Source of the DNA: Actinomycetes bacterium
GTDB lineage: Bacteria > Actinomycetota > Coriobacteriia > WRKU01 > WQUG01
Length of the DNA stretch: 7,229 bases
Direction: 5' to 3'
Assembly: GCA_031268615.1 (NCBI GenBank)
Contig: JAIRWZ010000113.1
Coordinates: forward strand, 1 to 7,229
The notes below the pieces were generated by a model that worked only from the letters and a program-made list of their open reading frames with translations, ran no database searches and was not told the origin of the DNA. Shown here piece by piece: positions 1 to 5,120 of this stretch (within the stretch, counting starts at the first letter, position 1; each line of letters begins with the position of its first letter). A program made the translations under genes and the position numbers.

Positions 1-113
1 GCAAAAATCCAGGACTAGTAGCCGGACTATCCACACTAGCCAGTCTGGTAGTAGCCAGTGGAGCAACCCTGGGCGTCAGCACCCTACGCCGCCAGCCCCC
101 AGTAAAAGGATAA
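1..113 (+). CDS. 3' end of a gene with a C-terminal membrane helix (partial)
   Basis: Read from base 3, an open frame runs to TAA at 111-113 and encodes about 36 residues. They begin KNPGLVAGLSTLASLVV and end TLRRQPPVKG. A stretch of roughly 24 small and hydrophobic residues followed by Arg-Arg looks like a C-terminal membrane anchor with a cytoplasmic positive tail, as in membrane-bound or cell-surface proteins. No LPxTG motif is visible, but it could lie beyond the left edge. The last few codons and the stop fall inside the start of repeat R1, so the native C-terminus may have been altered by that element. The function cannot be told. Another reading is that this is noncoding and merely open by chance; the hydrophobic-then-basic pattern argues against that. 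Confidence 0.42.
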   Translation, partial: KNPGLVAGLSTLASLVVASGATLGVSTLRRQPPVKG

Positions 114-235
114 CGTCCCGGGTTTCTGTAGGGCACGTTGACTTGTTCACATTGCCGTTCTGTTGGCAAGGGGTTTCGGTTACCGGCTGACGGTAAGTTG
201 GCAAGCCAACTTACCCTACATTTTGATGAAACTCT
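98..235 (+). repeat. Repeat R1, copy A, with 92-bp inverted-repeat core (128-219)
   Basis: This segment matches 1870-2003 in the same orientation. Shared flanks are CCCAGTAAAAGGATAACG on the left and TTTTGATGA on the right. The 92-bp core (128-219) begins GTAGGGCACGTTG and ends CAACTTACCCTAC, which are imperfect inverted repeats extending about 28 bp inward. The right end itself contains a perfect palindrome with 11-bp arms (192-202 and 205-215) around AA. The left end of this copy is degenerate compared with copy B. By hand count about 76 of 92 core bases agree with copy B without any gap. The differences cluster in the central 25-30 bp, as expected for a non-autonomous, MITE-like or REP-like element under selection or transposition at its ends. 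Target-site duplications cannot be defined because the flanks are also shared. Confidence 0.8.
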
Positions 236-305
236 ACCCCTTTTTGCACTACGCAGCTTCGGCAGAGAATGGCGAACAGGCAATGCCCGCTCGACGCGCC
301 GCCAT

Positions 306-357
306 AACAGGCAGGTATGGACCCCCGGTCAAAGCCGGGGGCAGGCTCAATACTCAC
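306..357 (+). repeat. Repeat R2, copy 1: GC-rich hairpin element
   Basis: A perfect 7-bp stem, CCCCCGG (322-328) with CCGGGGG (335-341), closes a TCAAAG loop. An outer stem, GTAT (315-318) with ATAC (350-353), lies beyond an internal loop. The same element recurs at 2692-2743 with the core identical and the outer stem changed to GTAC/GTAC, a base-paired substitution that preserves pairing. No T-run follows the inner stem on either strand, so it is not a typical Rho-independent terminator. The element sits between R1 copy A and the promoter region of the ATPase gene. Confidence 0.75.
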
Positions 358-370
358 TTATTTTCTGATA

Positions 371-434
371 TTTCAGGTACAAAGGTAAAAACTCTGTATT
401 TCTTATAACTTTTTCAGGTATACTGGTATAAAAA
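371..434 (+). promoter_or_regulatory. Candidate promoter/operator of the ATPase gene
   Basis: Two imperfect direct repeats of the form TTTCAGGTA-N4-GGTA-(A)n start at 371 and 412, 41 bp apart, or about four helical turns. The second copy contains a perfect inverted repeat TATAC-TG-GTATA (419-430), and TATACT at 419-424 could also serve as a -10 element. No good -35 box lies 16-18 bp upstream. This arrangement would suit a dimeric repressor site overlapping a promoter. A Shine-Dalgarno AAGGAG follows at 446-451, seven bases before the ATG. The promoter call is inference; the repeats are seen directly. Confidence 0.4.
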
Positions 435-458
435 ATCAGCGATATAAGGAGCATCCGC

Positions 459-1700
459 ATGATTGCACGACCACGGTACCTGAATGATTTGAAGCAATTC
501 CAAGACAAAGATCTCATTAAAGTTCTGGTGGGCATTCGCCGTTGTGGTAAATCCAGTTTGCTGCGACTACATCGGGACCAATTGCTGGCTCAAGGGGTAC
601 CGGATAATCGGGTGATTCATCTGGATTTTGATATTGCGGAATTTTCCGAATTGCAGAATGCGCAGCAGCTAAATGTTTGGTTAACGCAGCATATGCGCGA
701 GCCGGGCTCCTATTATGTACTGCTGGATGAAGTGCAAGAAATAGTGGGTTGGGAAAAGGTAGTCAATTCTCTGTATGCTCAAAAGGTTGCGGATATTTAT
801 ATCACGGGGTCAAATGCTCGAGTACTTTCTTCCGAACTGGCAACCTATCTAACGGGACGCTACGTGACAGTGCCGGTATACCCTCTGTCATTTGAGGAGT
901 ATTTTGCATTTAATGCGTCGCATTTAATAAAGGATGAAGCGGACGTACGTGCTAACCGAACCTTACTGGCCGCTGCGTTCGAAGATTACAGGGAGCGTGG
1001 GGGCTTTCCGGTGGTATATGCCGGAGATTTTGATGTGGAACAGGGGAATCGGATTGTTCTGGATGTCTATAACTCCATCCTGTTACGCGACATCGTACAA
1101 CGTCACAATGTTCGCAATGTTGATATGTTGGAACGCGTCGCACAGTTTGTATTGGGCAATGTCGGTAATATTTTTTCCGGGAACAAAATCGCTGATTATT
1201 TCAAAAGCCAGCGTCGTGCCACCAATCCTGAAACGGTATACAACTATCTAAAAATTTTGGCCGAAGCCTATGTGATCGCAAAAGCTTCGCGTTTTGATAT
1301 TGAGGGTAAAAACATCTTAAAAACCAATGAGAAATTTTTTGCGGGGGACCATTCTTTGGTTACGGCTGTTCTGGGCTACTCTGCCAACAGGCTACCCGGC
1401 GTGTTAGAAAATATCGTGTACCTGGAATTGCGGCGACGTGGCTGGACGACCTATGTAGGAAAACAAGGGGTGCGCGAAATTGATTTTGTTGCCCAACGTG
1501 CAGGGCAGCGCATTTACGTGCAGGTATGCAGTCGGCTCGGTAGTGAAGAAACAGTGCAGCGAGAGTTCGCGCCACTACGCGCCCTGCGGGATAGCTATCC
1601 GAAATACGTGATTAGTCTGGATGCTGATGCGCCAGAAAGCGTAGAGGGCATTATGCGAATGTCCATTCCGGAATTTCTCTTGCGCGAAGACTGGGCATAA
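459..1700 (+). CDS. AAA+ ATP-binding protein, DUF4143/COG1373 family
   Basis: This 413-residue protein is full length for the COG1373 family, in which an N-terminal AAA+ ATPase domain is joined to a C-terminal DUF4143 domain with a PD-(D/E)XK-like fold. Walker A is GIRRCGKS (25-32) and Walker B is YVLLDE (86-91). The sensor-1 region is ITGSNARVL (115-123), followed by the family-typical LTGR and the VPVYPLSFEEY segment. Residues about 208-286 form the helical/winged-helix middle part. The C-terminal domain has Glu317, Glu323, REIDFVA with Asp342, and YVQV (353-356), in which Gln replaces the usual catalytic acidic residue. This is the family's normal state and argues against nuclease activity. 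The ATG is supported by AAGGAG at 446-451 with 7-bp spacing. The cellular role of the family is not established. Codon use is AT-richer than in the efflux operon, and the gene stands alone between repeats, so it is probably accessory DNA. Confidence 0.93.
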   Translation: MIARPRYLNDLKQFQDKDLIKVLVGIRRCGKSSLLRLHRDQLLAQGVPDNRVIHLDFDIAEFSELQNAQQLNVWLTQHMREPGSYYVLLDEVQEIVGWEKVVNSLYAQKVADIYITGSNARVLSSELATYLTGRYVTVPVYPLSFEEYFAFNASHLIKDEADVRANRTLLAAAFEDYRERGGFPVVYAGDFDVEQGNRIVLDVYNSILLRDIVQRHNVRNVDMLERVAQFVLGNVGNIFSGNKIADYFKSQRRATNPETVYNYLKILAEAYVIAKASRFDIEGKNILKTNEKFFAGDHSLVTAVLGYSANRLPGVLENIVYLELRRRGWTTYVGKQGVREIDFVAQRAGQRIYVQVCSRLGSEETVQREFAPLRALRDSYPKYVISLDADAPESVEGIMRMSIPEFLLREDWA

Positions 1701-1704
1701 GCTG

Positions 1705-1776
1705 GCTTCCCTGGAAATAGGCAAGGACAGCAATACGTGCGCTTCCCTGGAAATAGGCAAGGACAGCAATACGTGC
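1705..1776 (+). repeat. Perfect 36-bp tandem duplication
   Basis: Two identical, directly abutting 36-bp units (1705-1740 and 1741-1776) begin GCTTCCCTGGAAATAGG and end CAATACGTGC. They start 4 bp after the stop codon of the ATPase gene. There is no spacer between units, so this is not a CRISPR array. Perfect identity points to recent slippage or selection. The GGACAGCAAT inside each unit is complementary to ATTGCTGTCC at 1789-1798, so either copy could form the left arm of a hairpin with that site. Confidence 0.85.
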
Positions 1777-1869
1777 GCTTTTTGGCGGATTGCTGTCCGC
1801 ACGGTTGTCGGTGGTGGGGCGGACACCAATCGGCAAAACACGCCGAAAGCTGTCCCTACCCAACCGCTG
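1777..1869. other. Noncoding stretch of overlapping inverted repeats
   Basis: No gene is visible here. The segment carries several short self-complementary pieces: GCGGA/TCCGC (1785-1789 and 1796-1800), GTCCGC/GCGGAC (1795-1800 and 1819-1824) and CGGC/GCCG (1831-1834 and 1841-1845 region). In addition, ATTGCTGTCC (1789-1798) pairs with GGACAGCAAT (1761-1770) in the preceding tandem repeat. The pairings are mutually exclusive. No T-run makes a clear terminator, so the end of the ATPase transcript is not defined. It looks like remnants of repeated intergenic elements. Confidence 0.4.
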
Positions 1870-2003
1870 CCCAGTAAAAGGATAACGCCCCAACTTTCTT
1901 GTAGGGCAAGTTGACTTGTTCAACTTGCCGCTCTGTTGGCAGGGTGTTGCTGGTTGCAAACGCCGGTAAGTTGGCAAGCCAACTTACCCTACAATTTTGA
2001 TGA
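1870..2003 (+). repeat. Repeat R1, copy B, with 92-bp inverted-repeat core (1901-1992)
   Basis: This is the better preserved copy of R1. The left end contains GGCAAGTTG (1905-1913) and CAACTTGCC (1921-1929), a perfect 9-bp inverted repeat. The right end contains the perfect 11-bp-arm palindrome at 1965-1975 and 1978-1988. The two ends are also inverted copies of each other: GTAGGGCAAGTTG against the complement of CAACTTACCCTAC, 12 of 13 matching. The core is exactly as long as in copy A (92 bp), and the outer flanks match too. No open frame of its own is present. The element could fold into a long hairpin in RNA or as a cruciform. Confidence 0.82.
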
Positions 2004-2100
2004 GGCGCTCCCTTTAGTGACGGCGGTGGCAAGGACTTCTATTCACAATGTAGCAGCTTGGCTCTACCGCCGGGCTCACAAGAGACAGCGATGGAATCAA

Positions 2101-2157
2101 AAACAACACAAAAAAGAAGAGACGCGGGCCGCACCATCCAGCACTGCCGACGTCTCT
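2101..2157 (-). terminator. Likely Rho-independent terminator of the toxin-like gene
   Basis: Read on the minus strand, AGAGACG (2157-2151) and CGTCTCT (2124-2118) form a 7-bp stem with a large, partly structured loop. A T-rich tract, TCTTTTTTGTGTTGTTTTT, follows directly (2117-2099). The stem begins 21 bp after the stop codon of the minus-strand gene, the usual place for an intrinsic terminator. The loop of 26 bases is longer than normal, which lowers the confidence. Confidence 0.55.
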
Positions 2158-2178
2158 GATGGAACCATTGTACAATAC

Positions 2179-2667
2179 CTATCGGCAAAGGTCAATTATT
2201 GCATTCGTGTCTGTTTGTAAATCAGCTTTGGTGATAACAATGAGACGTTTAAGACTTACTCGCAGCAGGTATTCATGTCTCACAACCGCAAGACATCGAT
2301 TCATTTTAAGTTTTGTATGGCGCAAATCAAGTATTACATTATGAGATTGTTTATTTGCGCGCTTCAAGGTTTTTCTCAATGTTTTAAGGCTGCTCCCAAA
2401 GAAACATTTCATTTCCCACTCAATTCCGTCCATCAAAATATCTGCTGTTCGTATCCCCTTTATGCGCGAGGGAACCAGGAACTGTATATCTTTTCCTAAC
2501 TGCGCCAACGTACTTGCCGTTTCCAGTTCGTGCTTTTCCGGCACAACTCCCGGCGGAATTAGTATGTTGCCAGATTTTTTCACTTCAAACATTCTACTAT
2601 CTAATTTCAGGAACATCTCATAACTAACATATGCTTCTCTGAATTTAGTACTACTGACATATAGCAA
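2179..2667 (-). CDS. Stand-alone CdiA C-terminal-type nuclease (tRNase-like) domain protein
   Basis: This gene encodes up to 162 residues. The segment from about 38 to 135 follows the pattern I associate with the CdiA C-terminal tRNase domain, also found at the ends of phage head-morphogenesis proteins. It has PPGVVPEKHELETASTLAQL with HE (46-47), then FLVPSR, TADILMDG with Asp76, and WEMK with Glu85 and Lys87. After that come a basic helix and NVILDLR (110-116). Asp76...Glu85-x-Lys87 could form a PD-(D/E)XK-like active site. The family name rests on memory of the motif order, not a search. The only start that keeps the full length is TTG at 2667, directly after an in-frame TAG and without a clear ribosome site. 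ATG codons 18 or 26 are alternatives that keep the domain intact. No signal, export domain or immunity gene is next to it. The gene is AT-rich, opposite in strand to its neighbours and lies between R1 and R2, suggesting acquisition. Confidence 0.62.
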   Translation of the reverse strand: MLYVSSTKFREAYVSYEMFLKLDSRMFEVKKSGNILIPPGVVPEKHELETASTLAQLGKDIQFLVPSRIKGIRTADILMDGIEWEMKCFFGSSLKTLRKTLKRANKQSHNVILDLRHTKLKMNRCLAVVRHEYLLRVSLKRLIVITKADLQTDTNAIIDLCR

Positions 2668-2691
2668 CTAAACAACCAGATTAGCCAAAAC

Positions 2692-2743
2692 AACAGGCAA
2701 GTACGGACCCCCGGTCAAAGCCGGGGGCAGGCCAGTACTCGCT
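2692..2743 (+). repeat. Repeat R2, copy 2: GC-rich hairpin element
   Basis: This is the second copy of the element at 306-357, in the same orientation. The inner stem and loop are identical, while the outer stem reads GTAC (2701-2704) with GTAC (2735-2738) in place of GTAT/ATAC, so pairing is kept through compensating changes. It lies 24 bp upstream of the TTG start of the minus-strand gene and about 90 bp before the start of the efflux operon, where it could influence either promoter region. Confidence 0.75.
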
Positions 2744-2792
2744 CATAAGCTGACTCTCCCACCCCTCCCGCATCGCAAGCCCCGAAAAGGTC

Positions 2793-2829
2793 TATACTGG
2801 TTTGCACTGTTCGTACGCAATGAGAGGAG
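2793..2829 (+). promoter_or_regulatory. Candidate -10 box and ribosome-binding site of the efflux operon
   Basis: TATACT at 2793-2798 is a good -10 match about 36 bp before the start codon, but no recognisable -35 hexamer lies 16-18 bp upstream, so an activator may be needed. The nine-base string TATACTGGT (2793-2801) also occurs in the ATPase upstream region (419-427). GAGAGGAG (2822-2829) is a strong Shine-Dalgarno sequence only four bases before the GTG start. Confidence 0.35.
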
Positions 2830-2833
2830 TATT

Positions 2834-4273
2834 GTGGCAAAAGCGAATAAACGCCGAACCCTCATCATAATCGCTGCCGTCGTGGTGGTGCTAATAGCCG
2901 CGCTGGCCGCCTTTTTTCTTATCAGTCGAGGTGGCGTCGCGGTTGAAACTGCCGAAGTCCGCACGCGCGAACTGGCCGTGACCGTGCTGGCTTCCGGGTC
3001 GGTGACCGCCGGCGAAAGCCGCGACGTGTATGCCGAAGCTCAGGGTCTGGTCAAATCTGTCGAGGTCAAGGATGGTGAGAACGTCCAGACCGGCGATATC
3101 TTGCTGACGTTAGACGACGGTGCGCTGGCAGCACAACTGGCGCAGGCAAAGAGTGGCTTGGCACAGGCAAAGAGTGGCTTGGCACAGGCACAAGCGGCGG
3201 GCACGACTGCCAGCAGCAGCATTGCCGCCGCCGAAGCTTCGTTGCAGGCCGCACAAACCGGGCTACAGGCTGCCAAAGATGCACAGGCCAGCGCCAAGCG
3301 GCTGCTGTCGTTGAGCGAAGAAGTGCTGGAAAACGCCCAGGCCGCCGTGAAAGCGCTGGAACAAAGCGGTGCAGCGGCAACCAACCCTGCTGCCTTGTTG
3401 CAGGCTAAAGGCGCGGTAACGCAGGCGGAGGCTTCGGTCGAACAGGCCAAAAGCGGTGTCGCCCAGGCAAAGAGCGGCGTGGCGCAGGCGAAAGGTGGCG
3501 TGGCGCAAGCCAAGGCAGGCGTCAAACAAGCGAAAGCGGCCAACCCCAATTCTGCCGTGAAAGCAGCAAAAAGTGGGGTCAGTGCTGCCAACCAAGGCGT
3601 GTCGATGGCACAAAAAGCGGTGGACGCTGCGGTCATTACGGCGCCCATTGACGGAACGGTGTTGTTCGCGCCCAGCGCTGCGGCAATGGCCGCCGCCGCT
3701 CAGGGCGGGTCTGCCAGTGACGTGCCGGGGGCAACGTTGGAGAAAGGCTCGGCGGTCACGCCGGGCAGTCCCGTGTTCACGATTGTCAACTCGGATAAGT
3801 TGAGCTTTACCGTCGAGGTGGACGAAGCTGATGTGCCAAAAATTGAAACAGGACAGACAGCAACGGTCACCCTGGACAGCTTTGACGGTGAGGAATACAA
3901 GGCGACAGTCAGCAAAATTGCTACCAAAGCAAAAACCACGCTGACTGGCGGCACGGTATTTGAAGTCGAGATGAGCTTTGACGCGCCAGAGGCACAGATT
4001 AAACTGGGCATGAAGGGAGATGCGACCATCGAAATCCAGACCCTGCCCGACGCCCTGACCGTACCGATTGAGGCGCTGTTTAGCGAGGGTGGCACGGACT
4101 ATGTCTTTGTGATGGACGCCGATAACACGCTGCAACGTACGGATGTACAGGCGGGAACGACCACGGAAACTGACGTGGAGTTGACCGGGGGCGTCGAAGC
4201 AGGTAAAACCGTTGCTCTGGCAGGCTCTGTCCAGCTGGAAAGCGGCATGAAAGTTAAAGTTGCAACAAAGTAG
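2834..4273 (+). CDS. MacA/HlyD-family periplasmic adaptor (membrane fusion) subunit of an ABC efflux pump
   Basis: This 479-residue protein links a MacB-type ABC transporter to the outside of the cytoplasmic membrane. A basic start (KANKRR) is followed by one membrane helix (about 9-31). Next comes the first half of the lipoyl domain (about 64-96, with GLVKSVEVKDGENVQTGDIL), a very long Ala-rich coiled hairpin (about 97-262) and the second lipoyl half beginning ITAPIDGTV (268-276). The beta-barrel is at about 321-400 and the membrane-proximal domain at about 405-479. Two oddities stand out. The hairpin is built from near-identical heptads AQAKSG(L/V), with Gly in most heptads. The second lipoyl half carries an Ala/Gly-rich insertion of about 25 residues (280-305). 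The GTG start is chosen for GAGAGGAG four bases upstream and because it gives a complete anchor. It is the first gene of a three-gene operon and overlaps the next by 14 bp. The organisation is like YknXYZ of Bacillus. Its substrate is not known. Confidence 0.92.
   Translation: MAKANKRRTLIIIAAVVVVLIAALAAFFLISRGGVAVETAEVRTRELAVTVLASGSVTAGESRDVYAEAQGLVKSVEVKDGENVQTGDILLTLDDGALAAQLAQAKSGLAQAKSGLAQAQAAGTTASSSIAAAEASLQAAQTGLQAAKDAQASAKRLLSLSEEVLENAQAAVKALEQSGAAATNPAALLQAKGAVTQAEASVEQAKSGVAQAKSGVAQAKGGVAQAKAGVKQAKAANPNSAVKAAKSGVSAANQGVSMAQKAVDAAVITAPIDGTVLFAPSAAAMAAAAQGGSASDVPGATLEKGSAVTPGSPVFTIVNSDKLSFTVEVDEADVPKIETGQTATVTLDSFDGEEYKATVSKIATKAKTTLTGGTVFEVEMSFDAPEAQIKLGMKGDATIEIQTLPDALTVPIEALFSEGGTDYVFVMDADNTLQRTDVQAGTTTETDVELTGGVEAGKTVALAGSVQLESGMKVKVATK
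3140..3181 (+). repeat. 21-bp tandem repeats inside the adaptor gene, block 1
   Basis: Two nearly identical 21-bp units (3140-3160 and 3161-3181, one base different) encode two AQAKSGL heptads (residues 103-116). A partial third unit (GCACAGGCA) follows. High nucleotide identity indicates recent duplication rather than only selection on the protein, and suggests that the length of the coiled hairpin can change by whole heptads. Confidence 0.8.
3440..3544 (+). repeat. Five-heptad repeat block inside the adaptor gene, block 2
   Basis: Five consecutive 21-bp units encode EQAKSGV, AQAKSGV, AQAKGGV, AQAKAGV and KQAKAAN (residues 203-237). They differ more in synonymous positions than block 1, so they are older. 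They form the returning arm of the hairpin opposite block 1. Confidence 0.78.
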
Positions 4274-5120
4274 CCATTCAGCCAGCAAGGTCAGCGAGGT
4301 CAGCGAGACGGGCGAGGACAGCGCCGCAGCAACAACCGCCGCAACCGCTGCAGCAGCAGCAACCGCCGCCAGCGCCGACATCGTCCTGGAAGTCCGCGAC
4401 GTCATCAAAACCTACCCAATTTCTGACGACGTTGACGTACACGCCCTGCGCGGCGTGTCGCTGGCAGTCAGGCGCGGGGAAATGCTGGCCATTATCGGTC
4501 CTTCGGGCAGCGGCAAATCTACGCTCATGCACACCATCGGTCTGCTGGACAAACCGACTTCGGGCAAAGTGCTGGTGGGAGACACCGACGTCACCGACAT
4601 GAGCAGCAACGAGCTGGCGCGGGTGCGCAACCGCGAAATCGGTTTCGTGTTTCAGGCCTTCAACTTGCTGGCGCGCACGAGCGCCGAGGACAATGTCGCC
4701 CTGCCGCTCATTTACGCCGGAGTCGGGGCGTCTGAACGCACCCGCCGCGCACGCGCAGCTCTGCAGCGCGTCGGCTTGAGCAATCGCCTGAAGCATGCGC
4801 CCAGCCAGCTGTCCGGCGGACAGCAGCAGCGGGTCGCCATTGCTCGCGCGCTGGTAACCGAACCCAGCATTGTGCTGGCCGACGAGCCAACCGGCAACCT
4901 CGACAGTCGCAGCGGCATTGAGGTCATGGCCTTTCTGCAAGAACTGAATGCGCAGGGTATCACCATCGTACTGGTGACGCACGACGCAAAAGTCGCCGCT
5001 CACGCCCAGCGTATCGTGGCCATCGCCGACGGACGCATTATCGCTGACCGCCCGGTCCCGCCCAGCGACCATCTGGACGCGGCAGAGGAACTGGCAGGAT
5101 TGGACGCACTCACTTCATGA
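4260..5120 (+). CDS. ABC transporter ATPase, MacB/LolD-type efflux subunit
   Basis: This 286-residue cytoplasmic ATPase energises the permease encoded next. All hallmark motifs are present: Walker [10 protein letters not shown] (80-88), Q-loop Gln132 in FVFQAFNLL, signature [15 protein letters not shown] (184-198), Walker [14 protein letters not shown] (204-216) and the switch His241 in LVTHD. Together with the LLDKPTSG segment they place it in the MacB/LolD/FtsE group. The first conventional start in frame is TTG at 4260, inside the end of the adaptor gene (14-bp overlap). An in-frame TGA lies just upstream (4248-4250), and no other ATG, GTG or TTG occurs before the catalytic core. The resulting tail of about 40 residues is Ser-, Thr- and Ala-rich and of low complexity, unusual for this family. 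Translation is probably coupled to that of the adaptor because no clear Shine-Dalgarno is seen. It ends in an ATGA overlap with the permease gene. As a separate ATPase it corresponds to YknY-like organisation rather than fused MacB. Confidence 0.93.
   Translation: MQQSSHSASKVSEVSETGEDSAAATTAATAAAAATAASADIVLEVRDVIKTYPISDDVDVHALRGVSLAVRRGEMLAIIGPSGSGKSTLMHTIGLLDKPTSGKVLVGDTDVTDMSSNELARVRNREIGFVFQAFNLLARTSAEDNVALPLIYAGVGASERTRRARAALQRVGLSNRLKHAPSQLSGGQQQRVAIARALVTEPSIVLADEPTGNLDSRSGIEVMAFLQELNAQGITIVLVTHDAKVAAHAQRIVAIADGRIIADRPVPPSDHLDAAEELAGLDALTS
4288..4380 (+). repeat. Low-complexity coding stretch at the 5' end of the ATPase gene
   Basis: A 9-bp direct duplication, AGGTCAGCG (4288-4296 and 4297-4305), is followed by GCA/GCC/ACC-rich codon runs (about 4325-4377). 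These encode a stretch of Ala and Thr with few other residues (about 22-38). Such runs arise by slippage. They separate the TTG start from the catalytic domain and make the true start less certain. Confidence 0.6.

Noticed and set aside
322..341. R2 inner hairpin as an intrinsic terminator of the upstream gene
   Set aside because: The stem is strong but is followed by CAGGCTCAA rather than T residues, and the second copy lies in a promoter region.
138..408. Two plus-strand open frames at 138-368 and 163-408
   Set aside because: Both are made mostly of R1 and R2 repeat sequence, have no ribosome site, and encode no recognisable protein.
1705..1776. CRISPR-like repeat because the unit is 36 bp
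   Set aside because: There are only two units with no spacer between them, and no cas genes are present.
1936..2220. Plus-strand open frame of 94 codons
   Set aside because: It starts inside R1 copy B and runs through the minus-strand terminator into the toxin-like gene. Composition is not protein-like.
3263..4408. Minus-strand open frame of 381 codons opposite the adaptor
   Set aside because: It is antisense to the well-supported adaptor gene, starts within the next gene, and its composition reflects the complement of Ala-rich repeats.
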